Source: Bisgaard Taxon 45
Lineage (GTDB): Bacteria; Pseudomonadota; Gammaproteobacteria; Enterobacterales; Pasteurellaceae
Length of the DNA: 64,000 nucleotides
Assembly: GCA_030783905.1 (NCBI GenBank)
Contig: JAQAHH010000009.1
Coordinates: 372,001 to 436,000, forward strand
Direction: 5' to 3'
A program made the translations under genes and the position numbers. Under the pieces are notes generated by a model. The model worked only from the letters and a program-made list of their open reading frames with translations, did not search any database and was not told where the DNA came from. This document shows, in pieces, positions 1 to 9,090 of this stretch (positions are counted from its first letter, which is position 1; the number at the start of each line of letters is the position of its first letter).

Positions 1-54
1 GGGGTTGCGGGTGTGATTGGATTATTATTAGGTGTTTTAATCTCTAAGAGATAA
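1..54 (+). CDS. yqjD: C-terminal tail of a YqjD/ElaB (DUF883)-type inner-membrane protein (partial)
   Basis: Only the last 17 codons are present, ending at TAA 52-54. They read GVAGVIGLLLGVLISKR, a glycine-rich single membrane helix closed by two basic residues. This is how YqjD/ElaB/DUF883 proteins end; that family is described as ribosome-associated, tail-anchored inner-membrane proteins. The assignment is supported by the YqjE-type gene directly downstream, the order found in the E. coli yqj cluster. The 5' part lies outside the window, so length and start are unknown. Confidence 0.65.
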   Translation, partial: GVAGVIGLLLGVLISKR

Positions 55-70
55 TGCTTCATAATGGTAG

Positions 71-95
71 AAGGCTACACTTGTAGCCTTTTATT
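71..95 (+). terminator. Intrinsic terminator after the yqjD-like gene
   Basis: Perfect 8-bp stem AAGGCTAC/GTAGCCTT (71-78 and 83-90) with a 4-nt loop, followed by TTATTAT. It lies 17 bases after the stop codon and may partly separate this gene from yqjE. Confidence 0.6.
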
Positions 96-111
96 ATAAT
101 TAGGAAAATAA

Positions 112-507
112 ATGCAAATTTTACAGAAAATCAAGAATATCAGCCTCACCTCTCTTGAGCTTATTCATGTGCGTTTGGACATGGCAAGAATTGAGTTGGT
201 CAAACAAAAGAACTTTTTGATCACTTTATTAAGTGTATTATTCGTGATTTTTATTCTTTTGTTAGTGTCTTTTATTAGTTTATTATTTGGATTAAATGCA
301 TTGCTTGAGCCTGAAATCAAACATATTGTCTTTTTTTCCATTAGTGCAGGTGCATTTCTTCTTATTCTGATTCTATTGCTACTGATGCGAAATACGTTAA
401 ATAAACAACGCCATTTTATGGTCGACACCTTAACCGAAGTAAAGCACGATATTCAAGCAATAAAAGGTGCACTTGGTTCCCCTTCAGCTAAAGATCATCA
501 AGAATAA
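112..507 (+). CDS. yqjE: YqjE-type phage-holin-family inner-membrane protein
   Basis: 131 residues. It has a short amphipathic N-terminus, then two long hydrophobic helices (about residues 35-65 and 73-93) separated by a short acidic turn, and a charged C-terminal tail. This is the topology of the YqjE/DUF1469 'phage holin family' group, whose cellular function is unknown. It sits between a YqjD-like tail and another small gene, as in the E. coli yqjCDEK neighbourhood. The family call rests on topology and context; no catalytic motif exists to check. Confidence 0.7.
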   Translation: MQILQKIKNISLTSLELIHVRLDMARIELVKQKNFLITLLSVLFVIFILLLVSFISLLFGLNALLEPEIKHIVFFSISAGAFLLILILLLLMRNTLNKQRHFMVDTLTEVKHDIQAIKGALGSPSAKDHQE

Positions 508-517
508 GGTGCATGTT

Positions 518-805
518 ATGAAAACAGAATTAGAGCAAGAAAAAGAATTGTTAATGATGAAAGGCGATGCTTTGCGCATGAAACTTTATGCGCAATCCGA
601 TCGCAAACAAAGTAAACAAACAAGTGCGAGCCCCACTTTTGTGGATTCAATTTCTACCGTAGTCTCTTCATTGAATCAGCCTATGGTACGTTCCTTAGCA
701 GTTTCATTACTCAGTAAAAAATTATTGAGTTCCAAATTTTTGGCTTACTCTGCCTTAGGCGCCGCGGCACTTTATTTATTAAACCGCAACAATCCGAGCG
801 AATAA
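518..805 (+). CDS. Small protein with C-terminal hydrophobic segment, in the yqjK position
   Basis: 95 residues starting at ATG 518, which has AAGG about 9 bases upstream; a longer in-frame extension to 467 would overlap yqjE and lacks a better ribosome site. The N-terminal third is charged and probably helical (MKTELEQEKELLMMKG). The C-terminus has an alanine/leucine-rich segment (about residues 75-90) able to span or associate with the membrane. Sequence similarity to E. coli YqjK is not obvious to me, so only the position suggests that relationship. Function unknown. Confidence 0.65.
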   Translation: MKTELEQEKELLMMKGDALRMKLYAQSDRKQSKQTSASPTFVDSISTVVSSLNQPMVRSLAVSLLSKKLLSSKFLAYSALGAAALYLLNRNNPSE

Positions 806-836
806 TGTAAAAAAGGCTAGAAATGATTCTAGCCTT
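806..836 (-). terminator. Terminator for topA (possibly bidirectional)
   Basis: Perfect 10-bp stem AAGGCTAGAA/TTCTAGCCTT (813-822 and 827-836) with a 4-nt loop. On the minus strand it is followed by a run of six T, making it a good intrinsic terminator for topA. The plus-strand tail (CTCTGTC) is weaker. Confidence 0.8.
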
Positions 837-858
837 CTCTGTCTTTATACATGGGTAT

Positions 859-3465
859 TTATTTTTTCCGCTCTACCCACTGATTACCAAGATAATCCAC
901 AATCCATTTCGTTGCCTTGCCATTCTTTTCTGAAGTCACATACTGGCGCTTTTCTTTACGGCTAAAGCGGATAATTGCCGCATTCCCTTCAGGATCTTGC
1001 TGTGGCGCATCGGCTAAATAACGTAATTTTTCGGGTAAACGATCACGATATAATGCTAATTCCGCGACTTTTGGTGCACGGGTTTCACGCGATTTTGGGA
1101 AATTATGGGCCGACATAAATACGCCACTTGCACCATCACGTAATACAAAGTAAGCATCGGATTTTTCACATTTCAGTTCTGGAAAATGCGTTGGATCTTC
1201 TTTTGGTGGGGCAACTTCCCCACTTTTTAGAATCTTGCGGGTATTATCACAGTTAGTGCAGCCCATGTATTTGCCAAAACGACCGAGTTTTAAATGCATA
1301 TCAGCACCACATTTATCACATTCGACAACCGGTCCATCATAGCCTTTAATTTTAAAACTCCCTTGTTCTAACAGATAACCATCACAATTTGGGTTATTCC
1401 CACAGATATGAATTTTACGTTCAGGATCAATCAGGTAGCTATCCATTGCGGTGCCACATTTTGGACAACGTTTACGCTCCATTAAGGCTTTTGTTTCAGA
1501 TGTTTCATCTAATACGTTAAGCAACTCCGCTTCTGGTATTAAATTCATGGTGGTTTTACACCGCTCTTTGGGTGGTAAAGCGTAGCCACTGCAACCTAAA
1601 AAGACCCCAGTACTTGCGGTTCGAATGGCCATCTTGCGATTACAGGTTGGACAATTAATATCCGTCGGCACTAGACTATTTGGTTTCATACCGCCGTCTA
1701 ATTCATCCAGTTCTGCTTGGCTTAACTGCTGAGAGAAGTCTTTAAAAAATTGATTCAATTCGCTTTTCCAATCTTTTTCACCTTTTGCAATTTGGTCTAA
1801 CACATTTTCCATATTGGCAGTGAAATCATAATTCATCAATTCTGTAAAGGATTGATTTAAGCGATCGGTGACAATTTCACCCATTTTTTCGGCATAAAAA
1901 CGGCGATTTTCCACTCGCACATAACCGCGTTCTTGAATGGTAGAAATAATAGCCGCATAAGTAGAAGGGCGACCAATTCCCCGTTTTTCGAGCTCTTTTA
2001 CTAATGCTGCTTCGCTAAAACGTGCCGGGGGTTTAGTAAATAACTGTTCCGGTAAGACTTGATCTAGATGTAATTTTTCATTTAACTGGACATTCGGTAA
2101 GACTTGGTCTTCTGCATTTTTACTCATTGGAGGTAACACTTTCGTCCAACCATCAAAACGTAAAATACGACCTTTAGCTTTTAATTCATACTCACCTGCT
2201 CGTACCGTCACTGTGGTACTATCGTATTGTGCTGCCGGCATTTGACAAGCGACAAACTGACGCCAAATCAACTCATATAAACGCACCGCATCTTTTTCCA
2301 TCCCCGTTAACTGAGTGGCCAATGTGTTGACATCAGATGGACGAATCGCTTCATGTGCTTCTTGAGCATTGTCTTTACTTGAATAAATATGTGGTTTGTT
2401 TGGCAAATAGGTATCGCCATAATGGGATTGAATATAGCCACGTACCATATTTAGTGCATCTTGACTCAGATTCGTTGAGTCAGTACGCATGTATGTAATA
2501 TAGCCTGCTTCATATAAACGCTGTGCGAGCATCATGGTTTTCTTCACACCAAAACCGAGACGCGTGCTTGCAGTTTGTTGTAAGGTTGAGGTAATAAACG
2601 GGGCTTTGGCACGGGAACTTGTTGGTTTGGTTTCTAAATCAGAAACCACATACTCTGCTTGTTGTAGAAACTCCACCGCACTGTGTGCTTGTGTGGCATT
2701 TTTCGGCTCAAACTTTTTCCCTTTAAACTGGGTTAGGGCTAAACGTAGCACTTCTTTTTCTTGGGTTTGTGTTAACACATCAATTTCCCAATATTCTTCT
2801 GGCTTGAATGCTTTTATTTCACGCTCACGTTCTACTAATAATTTAACCGCAACAGATTGGACACGCCCTGCGGATAAGCCTCGTGCGACTTTTTTCCACA
2901 ATAACGGCGACACCATAAAACCGACGACACGATCTAAAAAACGACGAGTTTGTTGTGCATTGACACGATCTAAATTCAGTTGTTCTGGTTTTTCAAAAGC
3001 GTGTTGAATTGCATTTTTGGTGATTTCGTTAAACACTACACGACTAAAACGGGCATCATCTCCCCCAATCACTTCACGTAAATGCCAAGCAATAGCTTCC
3101 CCTTCTCTATCCAAGTCGGTTGCAAGATAAATATGATCGGCTTTTTTCGCTAAGGCTTTTAACTCAGCAACCACTTTTTCTTTACCAGGTAGAATTTGAT
3201 AGTTCGCTTTCCATTGATGATAAGGGTCAATCCCCATACGTTTGACTAACGCATTTCTATCTTTTTCTTGTTTAATCGCGATTTTTTCTTCTGCACTTAA
3301 TCCTTTTGTGGAAATTGCCTTTGCTTTCTCACCATTACTTGAGCCTACCGTTGGGAGATCACGGATATGCCCCACACTAGATTTAACAACATAATTACTG
3401 CCTAGATATTTATTAATGGTTTTTGCCTTTGCTGGCGACTCCACAATAACCAAGGATTTACTCAT
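859..3465 (-). CDS. topA: DNA topoisomerase I
   Basis: 868 residues. This type IA topoisomerase relaxes negative supercoils through a transient 5'-phosphotyrosine link. The N-terminal TOPRIM domain begins [17 protein letters not shown] and carries the acidic metal site DLDREGE near residue 117. The catalytic tyrosine is in [12 protein letters not shown] near residue 325. The C-terminus has three four-cysteine zinc ribbons (CPTC, CPKC and CDKC motifs). I start at [10 protein letters not shown] (3465) because family members begin there; an in-frame ATG six codons upstream would add residues absent from the family. It is transcribed from its own candidate promoter and ends at a strong hairpin. 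Confidence 0.97.
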   Translation of the reverse strand: MSKSLVIVESPAKAKTINKYLGSNYVVKSSVGHIRDLPTVGSSNGEKAKAISTKGLSAEEKIAIKQEKDRNALVKRMGIDPYHQWKANYQILPGKEKVVAELKALAKKADHIYLATDLDREGEAIAWHLREVIGGDDARFSRVVFNEITKNAIQHAFEKPEQLNLDRVNAQQTRRFLDRVVGFMVSPLLWKKVARGLSAGRVQSVAVKLLVEREREIKAFKPEEYWEIDVLTQTQEKEVLRLALTQFKGKKFEPKNATQAHSAVEFLQQAEYVVSDLETKPTSSRAKAPFITSTLQQTASTRLGFGVKKTMMLAQRLYEAGYITYMRTDSTNLSQDALNMVRGYIQSHYGDTYLPNKPHIYSSKDNAQEAHEAIRPSDVNTLATQLTGMEKDAVRLYELIWRQFVACQMPAAQYDSTTVTVRAGEYELKAKGRILRFDGWTKVLPPMSKNAEDQVLPNVQLNEKLHLDQVLPEQLFTKPPARFSEAALVKELEKRGIGRPSTYAAIISTIQERGYVRVENRRFYAEKMGEIVTDRLNQSFTELMNYDFTANMENVLDQIAKGEKDWKSELNQFFKDFSQQLSQAELDELDGGMKPNSLVPTDINCPTCNRKMAIRTASTGVFLGCSGYALPPKERCKTTMNLIPEAELLNVLDETSETKALMERKRCPKCGTAMDSYLIDPERKIHICGNNPNCDGYLLEQGSFKIKGYDGPVVECDKCGADMHLKLGRFGKYMGCTNCDNTRKILKSGEVAPPKEDPTHFPELKCEKSDAYFVLRDGASGVFMSAHNFPKSRETRAPKVAELALYRDRLPEKLRYLADAPQQDPEGNAAIIRFSRKEKRQYVTSEKNGKATKWIVDYLGNQWVERKK

Positions 3466-3507
3466 TCTCTTACCCAGTTTCACTTAGATTTCTATAAAAT
3501 AGTCGCT

Positions 3508-3536
3508 ATATTGCTAACTATCTGCTTGTAGGTCAA
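3508..3536 (-). promoter_or_regulatory. Candidate topA promoter
   Basis: On the minus strand TTGACC (3536-3531) is separated by 17 bases from CAATAT (3513-3508), 43 bases before the topA start codon. The -35 is good, the -10 only 3 of 6. The remaining bases between topA and rnm show no convincing gene. Confidence 0.4.
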
Positions 3537-3624
3537 CTCTTTTTTTCAAAAATGGCATATAAACGACTAAAGCCAACGCACTTGTTAGATGAAGATAGAT
3601 GGTAAACGATGTTCAAGCCGTATC

Positions 3625-4458
3625 TCAGTCAAGTGACAGTTTTGTCCAAACGGGGAGACTATCGTCAGGTAAAAATAACGATTTACCGAGTTCGACCCAC
3701 GCACAAGGAAAGTGAAAATCCGACCCGACAGAGCTCAGCAAACCAAAATGCTTTGCCCACTGAGCAAGCAACAAGCGTTGCTCAGGTGTTTGTCCACAAC
3801 TAGCCACTTCAATGGCATCGCCCCCCCATTGGGTAAAATCAGCAATTAACTTTTTCACCCACTTATTGGTTAAGGTATAACGTAAAGGATGTGCAAGAAC
3901 TGCGAGCCCACCTGCTTGATGAATAACCTCAATCGCGGTGGGAATATCACACCATTGGGCTTTCACATAACAAGATTTCCCTTGTGAGAGATACTTTTTA
4001 AATGCTTGATTTTCGTTGGCAACTTTACCCATATTCACGAGTAAACGTGCATAATGCGCTCTTGTGACTTCGCCTGAAGCTAACATTTTTGCTTGCTTAA
4101 ATGCCTCTGTCACGCCAACTTTTGCTAATTTTTCGCCAATCTCAACTGCACGTTGATAGCGTAATTCGGCTTGATGAGTTAAAAGTGCGGTCATTGTTGC
4201 TGAGGTTTCATTAAATCCTAACCCCACAATGTGAATCGCACGATTTTCCCAGGTAGTTGAGATTTCGACTCCACTGATCAACGTTAAATCCGTTTGTTGC
4301 GCGGCTAAACGCGCTTCGGTAATCCCCGCAGTGGTATCATGATCTGTTAACGCAAGCACATTCACGCCCTTTTCGATGGCTCGTGCCACGACCTCTGTTG
4401 GTGATAATACGCCATCTGAAGCGGTACTATGGCAATGCAGATCATAAATTGTTGTCAT
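3625..4458 (-). CDS. rnm: PHP-domain 5'-3' exoribonuclease RNase AM (YciV/TrpH)
   Basis: 277 residues, close to the family's usual length. The PHP metallo-phosphoesterase signature is clear: DLHCHSTASDG at residues 6-16, ALTDHDT near residue 36, GVEIST near residue 63, LAHPLRY near residue 190, and SDFH near the C-terminus. E. coli YciV acts on short RNAs and matures the 5' ends of rRNAs; that function is taken from the family. It lies between pyrD and topA on the same strand, about 75 bases after pyrD, with a hairpin in the gap. Confidence 0.9.
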   Translation of the reverse strand: MTTIYDLHCHSTASDGVLSPTEVVARAIEKGVNVLALTDHDTTAGITEARLAAQQTDLTLISGVEISTTWENRAIHIVGLGFNETSATMTALLTHQAELRYQRAVEIGEKLAKVGVTEAFKQAKMLASGEVTRAHYARLLVNMGKVANENQAFKKYLSQGKSCYVKAQWCDIPTAIEVIHQAGGLAVLAHPLRYTLTNKWVKKLIADFTQWGGDAIEVASCGQTPEQRLLLAQWAKHFGLLSSVGSDFHFPCAWVELGKSLFLPDDSLPVWTKLSLD

Positions 4459-4494
4459 CTATTGTCCTAATATGAAAAGAAAAAGCATAAAGCA

Positions 4495-4522
4495 TTGGGG
4501 CAGATATTCCGATCCGCCCCAA
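4495..4522 (-). terminator. Hairpin between pyrD and rnm
   Basis: On the minus strand TTGGGGCGGAT pairs with ATCTGCCCCAA (11 bp with one G-U pair, 6-nt loop). The pairing is complete only in the minus-strand RNA; the plus strand has an A-C mismatch. The following sequence is T-rich but broken, so it may terminate pyrD only partly and allow some read-through into rnm. Confidence 0.6.
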
Positions 4523-4533
4523 ATTTCATCACG

Positions 4534-5553
4534 CTATTTAATTTGTTTCACTAATTGTTTGATTAAATGTGGACCATGATAAATTAAGCCAGAATAAAGT
4601 TGTAATAATTCTGCACCCGCGTTGATTTTTTCTTGTCCACTGGCCACGCTATCAATCCCACCACTGCCAATAATGGGCACCTGGTCTTTCAATTCTTGAT
4701 ACAGCCTAGTAATAATTTCAGTACTTTTTTGTTGTAGTGGCTTACCACTTAATCCACCTTGCTGCTCCGCATTTTTTAAACCACTGACTGTTTCACGTGA
4801 AATAGTCGTATTGGTGGCAATAACAGCATCCATTTTGTGACGTTGTAATGTATCTGCTATTTGAACCAGCTCCGCCTCCGTTAAATCAGGGGCAATTTTA
4901 ACCGCAATCGGTACATATTTCTTATACTGCTCAGTCAGTTCTTGTTGGCGTGCTTTCAGTCCCTGTAATAAATCATCTAATGCCTCACCATACTGTAATT
5001 GACGTAAACCCGGTGAGTTAGGAGATGAAATATTAATCGTAATGTAATCCGCGTAACGATAGGCTTTATCTAAACAAACAAGATAATCCGCTTTACCATT
5101 TTCGACTGGTGTAAAAGTATTTTTACCAATATTAATCCCTAAAATACCGTCATATTTGGCTTGTTTCACATTTTCAATCAAATAATCAATACCGTAATTA
5201 TTAAACCCATTGCGGTTGATAATGCCTTCTACCTCAGGTAACCGAAATTGACGTGGTTTAGGATTGCCGTCTTGTGCCAAGGGAGTCACTGTACCTACCT
5301 CAATAAAACCAAATCCCATTGCAGCAAAACCATCAATCGCATCACCATTTTTATCTGCCCCAGCGGCTAAACCAATCGGGTTTTTGAAATGTAATCCCAT
5401 AACGGTCTTAGATGTGCCGGCTGGACAGGCGAACAAGGTTTTTAACAAGGGATTGAGTGGAGAACGCCCCAAGGTTTTTAATGTATTGATGGTGAGATCA
5501 TGGGCTTGTTCAGCATCAAGGGAAAAAAGGGCTTTGCGGATTAATGCATACAT
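4534..5553 (-). CDS. pyrD: Dihydroorotate dehydrogenase (quinone), class 2
   Basis: 339 residues. It oxidises dihydroorotate to orotate in pyrimidine synthesis, passing electrons through FMN to membrane quinone. Visible features are the class 2 N-terminal membrane-association helix ([20 protein letters not shown]), the FMN-binding segment [16 protein letters not shown] near residue 60, the catalytic-serine loop [13 protein letters not shown] near residue 175, and the C-terminal GSGGIDS phosphate-binding loop. The start agrees with family members and lies downstream of a good promoter. Confidence 0.97.
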   Translation of the reverse strand: MYALIRKALFSLDAEQAHDLTINTLKTLGRSPLNPLLKTLFACPAGTSKTVMGLHFKNPIGLAAGADKNGDAIDGFAAMGFGFIEVGTVTPLAQDGNPKPRQFRLPEVEGIINRNGFNNYGIDYLIENVKQAKYDGILGINIGKNTFTPVENGKADYLVCLDKAYRYADYITINISSPNSPGLRQLQYGEALDDLLQGLKARQQELTEQYKKYVPIAVKIAPDLTEAELVQIADTLQRHKMDAVIATNTTISRETVSGLKNAEQQGGLSGKPLQQKSTEIITRLYQELKDQVPIIGSGGIDSVASGQEKINAGAELLQLYSGLIYHGPHLIKQLVKQIK

Positions 5554-5594
5554 ACTCGTTTATCTCTCTGGATAGTTTAACTGTGATCGGGCGG

Positions 5595-5623
5595 ATTATA
5601 CGCTTTTCAGTCTAAAATGTAAT
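5595..5623 (-). promoter_or_regulatory. Candidate pyrD promoter
   Basis: On the minus strand ATTACA (5623-5618) is 17 bases from a perfect TATAAT (5600-5595), about 42 bases before the pyrD start codon. The leader would begin near CCGCCCG. I looked for a leader hairpin covering the ribosome site, as known for E. coli pyrC and pyrD, and did not find a convincing one. Confidence 0.6.
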
Positions 5624-5700
5624 GAAAAAATTGAAACTGACTTGTGCTTGTTGGACACAATAAAACGCGTTTAGGCGACTTTCTCATATTATAAACATAA

Positions 5701-5740
5701 AAAAGTGCGATCAATTGTTAGATTTTTTGACCGCACTTTT
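5701..5740 (-). terminator. pepN terminator built from inverted uptake-signal copies
   Basis: On the minus strand AAAAGTGCGGTCAA (5740-5727) pairs with TTGATCGCACTTTT (5714-5701), 14 bp with one G-U pair, followed by TT. One arm holds an exact USS, the other a one-base variant. It lies just after the pepN stop codon. Confidence 0.85.
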
Positions 5741-5746
5741 GATTAT

Positions 5747-8356
5747 TTATTGTAATGCTTTCTCGATTTTTTCATATAAATCACGTGAAATGTTTTCCAC
5801 TTCACTTAAACGCTCTAAACCTCGTTTCATTAAGGTTTGACGTTGTCCATCATAACGCGAGAAACGTATTAATGGCTCAATTAAACGTGAGGCCACTTGC
5901 GGATTGCTTTCATTTAAACGAATGAGAATATCGGTTAAGAAACGATAACCTGAACCATCAATCGCATGGAAGGCTTTCAAGTTATATTGTGCGAAACTGC
6001 CGATCAAGGCTCTTAGGCGGTTTGGATTATTAAAGTTGAAACTTGGATGATCCATTAATTTCATCACATTTAATAAGACATCCTCGTCTGGACGCGTCGC
6101 TTGCAATGCAAACCATTTATCCATGACTAAACCATCATGTTGCCACTTGCTTTCAAAATCTGCTAATAAGGCATCACGACAAGGCAGTTGTGCTTTAGTC
6201 GCCGCGCTTAAAGCTGCCAAAGTATCCGTCATATTATTGGCATAGCTATAATGCTTATGCACCAAGTTATTACCAACCGTAGTATAAGCTAAATAGCTGA
6301 CACAAAGATTGCGCAAGGCACGTAAAGCAATATCGTCCGCGGTGACACGGTATACTTCTAAACGGATCTCGTTATACACTTTTAATAGTGTTTGTTTCAG
6401 GCTTTCTGCAATAGTACGCAGCATAAAATCACGTACAGCACTAATTCCTTCTGGGTCAATGGTTTTGAACAGCTCGGCAAATTCGGTGACTTTAGGTAAC
6501 GTTAAAATGAGCGTAGCCAATTCAGGATCTTGCTGATAACCCTCTAAAATTTGGTATAACTCCGCCAACACGTCAGCAGAAAACTCTAAGCTTTTTCCTT
6601 GCTGATAGCGAGTTAAGTTTCGGCGTAATTCTGCCGCATAAAGCATTTGTGCCACATCCCAACGTACAAATTGATTTTCGGCATGACGCAATAAAGTAAT
6701 CAGTTGCGTGGTACGGTATTCATAATACAATTTTACGGGTGCCGAAAAATCGCATAACAAGGCTGGAACAGGTGGCGTTTTTATACCAGTAAAGTGGAAA
6801 CTTTGCTCGGCTTGTTTCACATCGAGGACGGGGTTAATCACTTGACCGTTGTTTTCTAAAGCTTGTACTTGACCTGTTTTATCATATAACGCGATTTTTA
6901 ATGGAATATGCAAATTCACTTTTTCCATTTGATCTGCGGTCGGTGGGGTGCGTTGTGCTACATGTAAAGTATATACCTCTGTGTCGGGATCATAACTATC
7001 ACTCACGCTTAACTCCGGGGTGCCCGATTGGCTGTACCAATGACGGAATTGGGTTAAATCAATCCCTGATGCACGTTCCATTGCTGAGACAAAATCTTCA
7101 CAAGTTGCCGCTTTACCGTCTTGTTCTGTTACATAAAGTTGCATTCCTTTTTGAAATAAGCTTTCGCCTAATAAGGTATGCATCATCCGGATCACTTCTG
7201 CCCCTTTTTCGTAAACGGTCATGGTATAGAAGTTATTCATCTCAATCACTTTATCAGGACGAATAGGGTGAGACATTGGACTCGCATCTTCAGCAAATTG
7301 TGCGGTACGCAATAAACGTACATCTTCAATCCGTTTGCCTGAACGTGACCAAAGGTCTGATGTGAATTCTTGATCACGAAACACCGTTAACCCTTCTTTT
7401 AAACTGAGTTGGAACCAGTCACGACAGGTGATACGGTTCCCCGTCCAGTTATGGAAATATTCATGTGCAATGACACTTTCTACGGCAATGTAATCCTCAT
7501 CTGTGGCGGTTTGCGGATTGGCAAGCACAAATTTTGAGTTAAACACGTTTAACCCTTTGTTTTCCATCGCCCCCATGTTGAAGAAATCCACTGCCACAAT
7601 CATATAAATATCTAAATCATATTCAAAACCAAAGCGATCTTCGTCCCATTTCATCGAACGTTTTAAACTTTGCATTGCCCAATCCGCACGGTCTAAATTG
7701 CCACGGTCAACAAAGAGTGCCAGAGCCACTTCTCGCCCACTTTTTGTGATAAACGTATCTTGAAGCACATCAAAATCCCCTGCGACTAAGGCAAACAGAT
7801 AGCTTGGCTTCGGAAAGGGATCATGCCACTCTACCCAATGGCGACCGTCAGGTAAATCGCCACTGTCAATACGGTTACCATTCGATAATAAATAAGGATA
7901 TTTACTTTTATCCGCCGTAATTCTCGTCGTATAGCGTGCTAATACATCAGGGCGATCTAACATATAGGTGATTTGGCGAAAACCTTCAGCCTCACATTGT
8001 GTACACATTCCCTCACCTGATTGATATAACCCTTGTAACGATGTGTTTTTTTCTGGGCTTAAAATACTAACAACTTGTAAACTAAATTGTGCAGCATCAA
8101 TCGTGCTTAAATTTAAGGTTAAACTCTCGCCATCTTGCTCAAAGTGTTTAAAATCACGACCATTTAATTTGAGTGACGAAAATTGGAAACTATGCCCATC
8201 TAAGCGTAGCTTTTGTGCCTGAGGATTTAAGCGACGAAATTGACTGGTTGCCGTGACAATTGTTTTTTTCGGATCAAGTTGAAAATCAAGGGAAATGTCT
8301 GTGACAGTAAAATCAGGTGTGCGATAATCTTTTCTGTATTTGGCTTTGGCGTGCAT
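5747..8356 (-). CDS. pepN: Aminopeptidase N (M1 zinc metallopeptidase)
   Basis: 869 residues, the usual size for the bacterial M1 enzyme. It removes N-terminal residues from peptides in the cytoplasm. The exopeptidase motif GAMEN is near residue 262. The zinc site HEYFHNW is near residues 297-303, followed by the downstream glutamate in LKEGLT. The C-terminal half is the helical superhelix typical of PepN. It is monocistronic, followed by a USS hairpin and divergent from purE. Confidence 0.97.
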   Translation of the reverse strand: MHAKAKYRKDYRTPDFTVTDISLDFQLDPKKTIVTATSQFRRLNPQAQKLRLDGHSFQFSSLKLNGRDFKHFEQDGESLTLNLSTIDAAQFSLQVVSILSPEKNTSLQGLYQSGEGMCTQCEAEGFRQITYMLDRPDVLARYTTRITADKSKYPYLLSNGNRIDSGDLPDGRHWVEWHDPFPKPSYLFALVAGDFDVLQDTFITKSGREVALALFVDRGNLDRADWAMQSLKRSMKWDEDRFGFEYDLDIYMIVAVDFFNMGAMENKGLNVFNSKFVLANPQTATDEDYIAVESVIAHEYFHNWTGNRITCRDWFQLSLKEGLTVFRDQEFTSDLWSRSGKRIEDVRLLRTAQFAEDASPMSHPIRPDKVIEMNNFYTMTVYEKGAEVIRMMHTLLGESLFQKGMQLYVTEQDGKAATCEDFVSAMERASGIDLTQFRHWYSQSGTPELSVSDSYDPDTEVYTLHVAQRTPPTADQMEKVNLHIPLKIALYDKTGQVQALENNGQVINPVLDVKQAEQSFHFTGIKTPPVPALLCDFSAPVKLYYEYRTTQLITLLRHAENQFVRWDVAQMLYAAELRRNLTRYQQGKSLEFSADVLAELYQILEGYQQDPELATLILTLPKVTEFAELFKTIDPEGISAVRDFMLRTIAESLKQTLLKVYNEIRLEVYRVTADDIALRALRNLCVSYLAYTTVGNNLVHKHYSYANNMTDTLAALSAATKAQLPCRDALLADFESKWQHDGLVMDKWFALQATRPDEDVLLNVMKLMDHPSFNFNNPNRLRALIGSFAQYNLKAFHAIDGSGYRFLTDILIRLNESNPQVASRLIEPLIRFSRYDGQRQTLMKRGLERLSEVENISRDLYEKIEKALQ

Positions 8357-8450
8357 AAAACAACCTATTGTTATTATTAGGACTAAAAAATGTAGTTAGG
8401 ATATGATTTTCTTCACAAACTTGCAATCGTCTTTTCGTTTAGAAAAAGCC

Positions 8451-8488
8451 AAGCAATCGTTTGCTTATTGACTATTGTATGCTATTCT
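8451..8488 (+). promoter_or_regulatory. PurR operator overlapping the purE promoter
   Basis: AAGCAATCGTTTGCTT at 8451-8466 has perfect AAGCAA/TTGCTT arms around a central TCGT and fits the known PurR consensus (ANGCAANCGNTTNCNT) at every fixed position. Its right half is also a usable -35 (TTGCTT 8461-8466), 16 bases before TATTCT (8483-8488). Bound PurR would therefore block this promoter. The purR gene itself is in the window at 47646. Confidence 0.88.
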
Positions 8489-8526
8489 AGCCACGCTTTT
8501 ATTTTTGAATAACATGAAGGAATGAC

Positions 8527-9027
8527 ATGTCAAATTGCACACCTCAAATTGCAATTGTGATGGGCTCAAAAAGTGACTGGGCAACCATGCAAGAAGCAAC
8601 TCATATTCTTGATGAATTACAAATTCCTTACCACGTTGAAGTGGTATCTGCACATCGCACACCAGATAAATTATTCACTTTTGCTGAAACAGCACAGACT
8701 AAAGGTTACAAAGTGATTATCGCCGGTGCGGGCGGTGCCGCGCATTTACCTGGTATGATCGCCGCCAAAACCTTAGTGCCTGTACTCGGTGTCCCCGTCA
8801 AAAGCTCGATGCTAAGTGGCGTTGATAGTCTTTATTCAATTGTTCAAATGCCCAAAGGCATTCCTGTCGGCACTCTCGCCATTGGGCCGGCGGGTGCCGC
8901 AAATGCGGGATTATTAGCCGCGCAAATCTTAGCGGCATTTGATACAACCCTACTGACACGATTAACGACATTCAGAGAAAAACAAACAAATAGCGTATTA
9001 GAGAATCCTGATCCACGGATTCCATAA
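8527..9027 (+). CDS. purE: N5-carboxyaminoimidazole ribonucleotide mutase
   Basis: 166 residues. It converts N5-CAIR to CAIR in purine synthesis, using the product of PurK. Class I PurE motifs are present: [12 protein letters not shown] near residue 11, SAHRTPD near residue 43, and [13 protein letters not shown] near residue 71. AAGGA lies just upstream of ATG 8527. It is followed after 63 bases by purK and preceded by a consensus PurR operator, so purine repression of both genes is expected. Confidence 0.97.
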   Translation: MSNCTPQIAIVMGSKSDWATMQEATHILDELQIPYHVEVVSAHRTPDKLFTFAETAQTKGYKVIIAGAGGAAHLPGMIAAKTLVPVLGVPVKSSMLSGVDSLYSIVQMPKGIPVGTLAIGPAGAANAGLLAAQILAAFDTTLLTRLTTFREKQTNSVLENPDPRIP

Positions 9028-9034
9028 GTATTTT

Positions 9035-9056
9035 AGGGCGGACACATGTTCGCCCT
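9035..9056 (+). terminator. Hairpin between purE and purK
   Basis: AGGGCGGA (9035-9042) pairs with TTCGCCCT (9049-9056), with one G-U pair possible in the RNA. It is followed by GTCTCTTTTAATCTC, a broken T-rich stretch. It may lower purK relative to purE, or act only as an intercistronic stability element. Confidence 0.45.
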
Positions 9057-9090
9057 GTCTCTTTTAATCTCTTAATATAATGGTTTAACT

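Noticed and set aside
2534-3007. 157-codon frame antisense to topA
   Set aside because: Runs through conserved topA codons; composition reflects the opposite strand.
3553-3606. Seventeen-codon plus-strand frame between topA and rnm
   Set aside because: No ribosome site, no family resemblance, and it lies against the topA promoter region.
3609-3803. 64-codon plus-strand frame
   Set aside because: Mostly antisense to the 3' end of rnm, without ribosome site or recognisable domain.
5554-5700. Start-site-switch hairpin covering the pyrD ribosome site
   Set aside because: The expected leader has no stretch complementary to the ribosome site.
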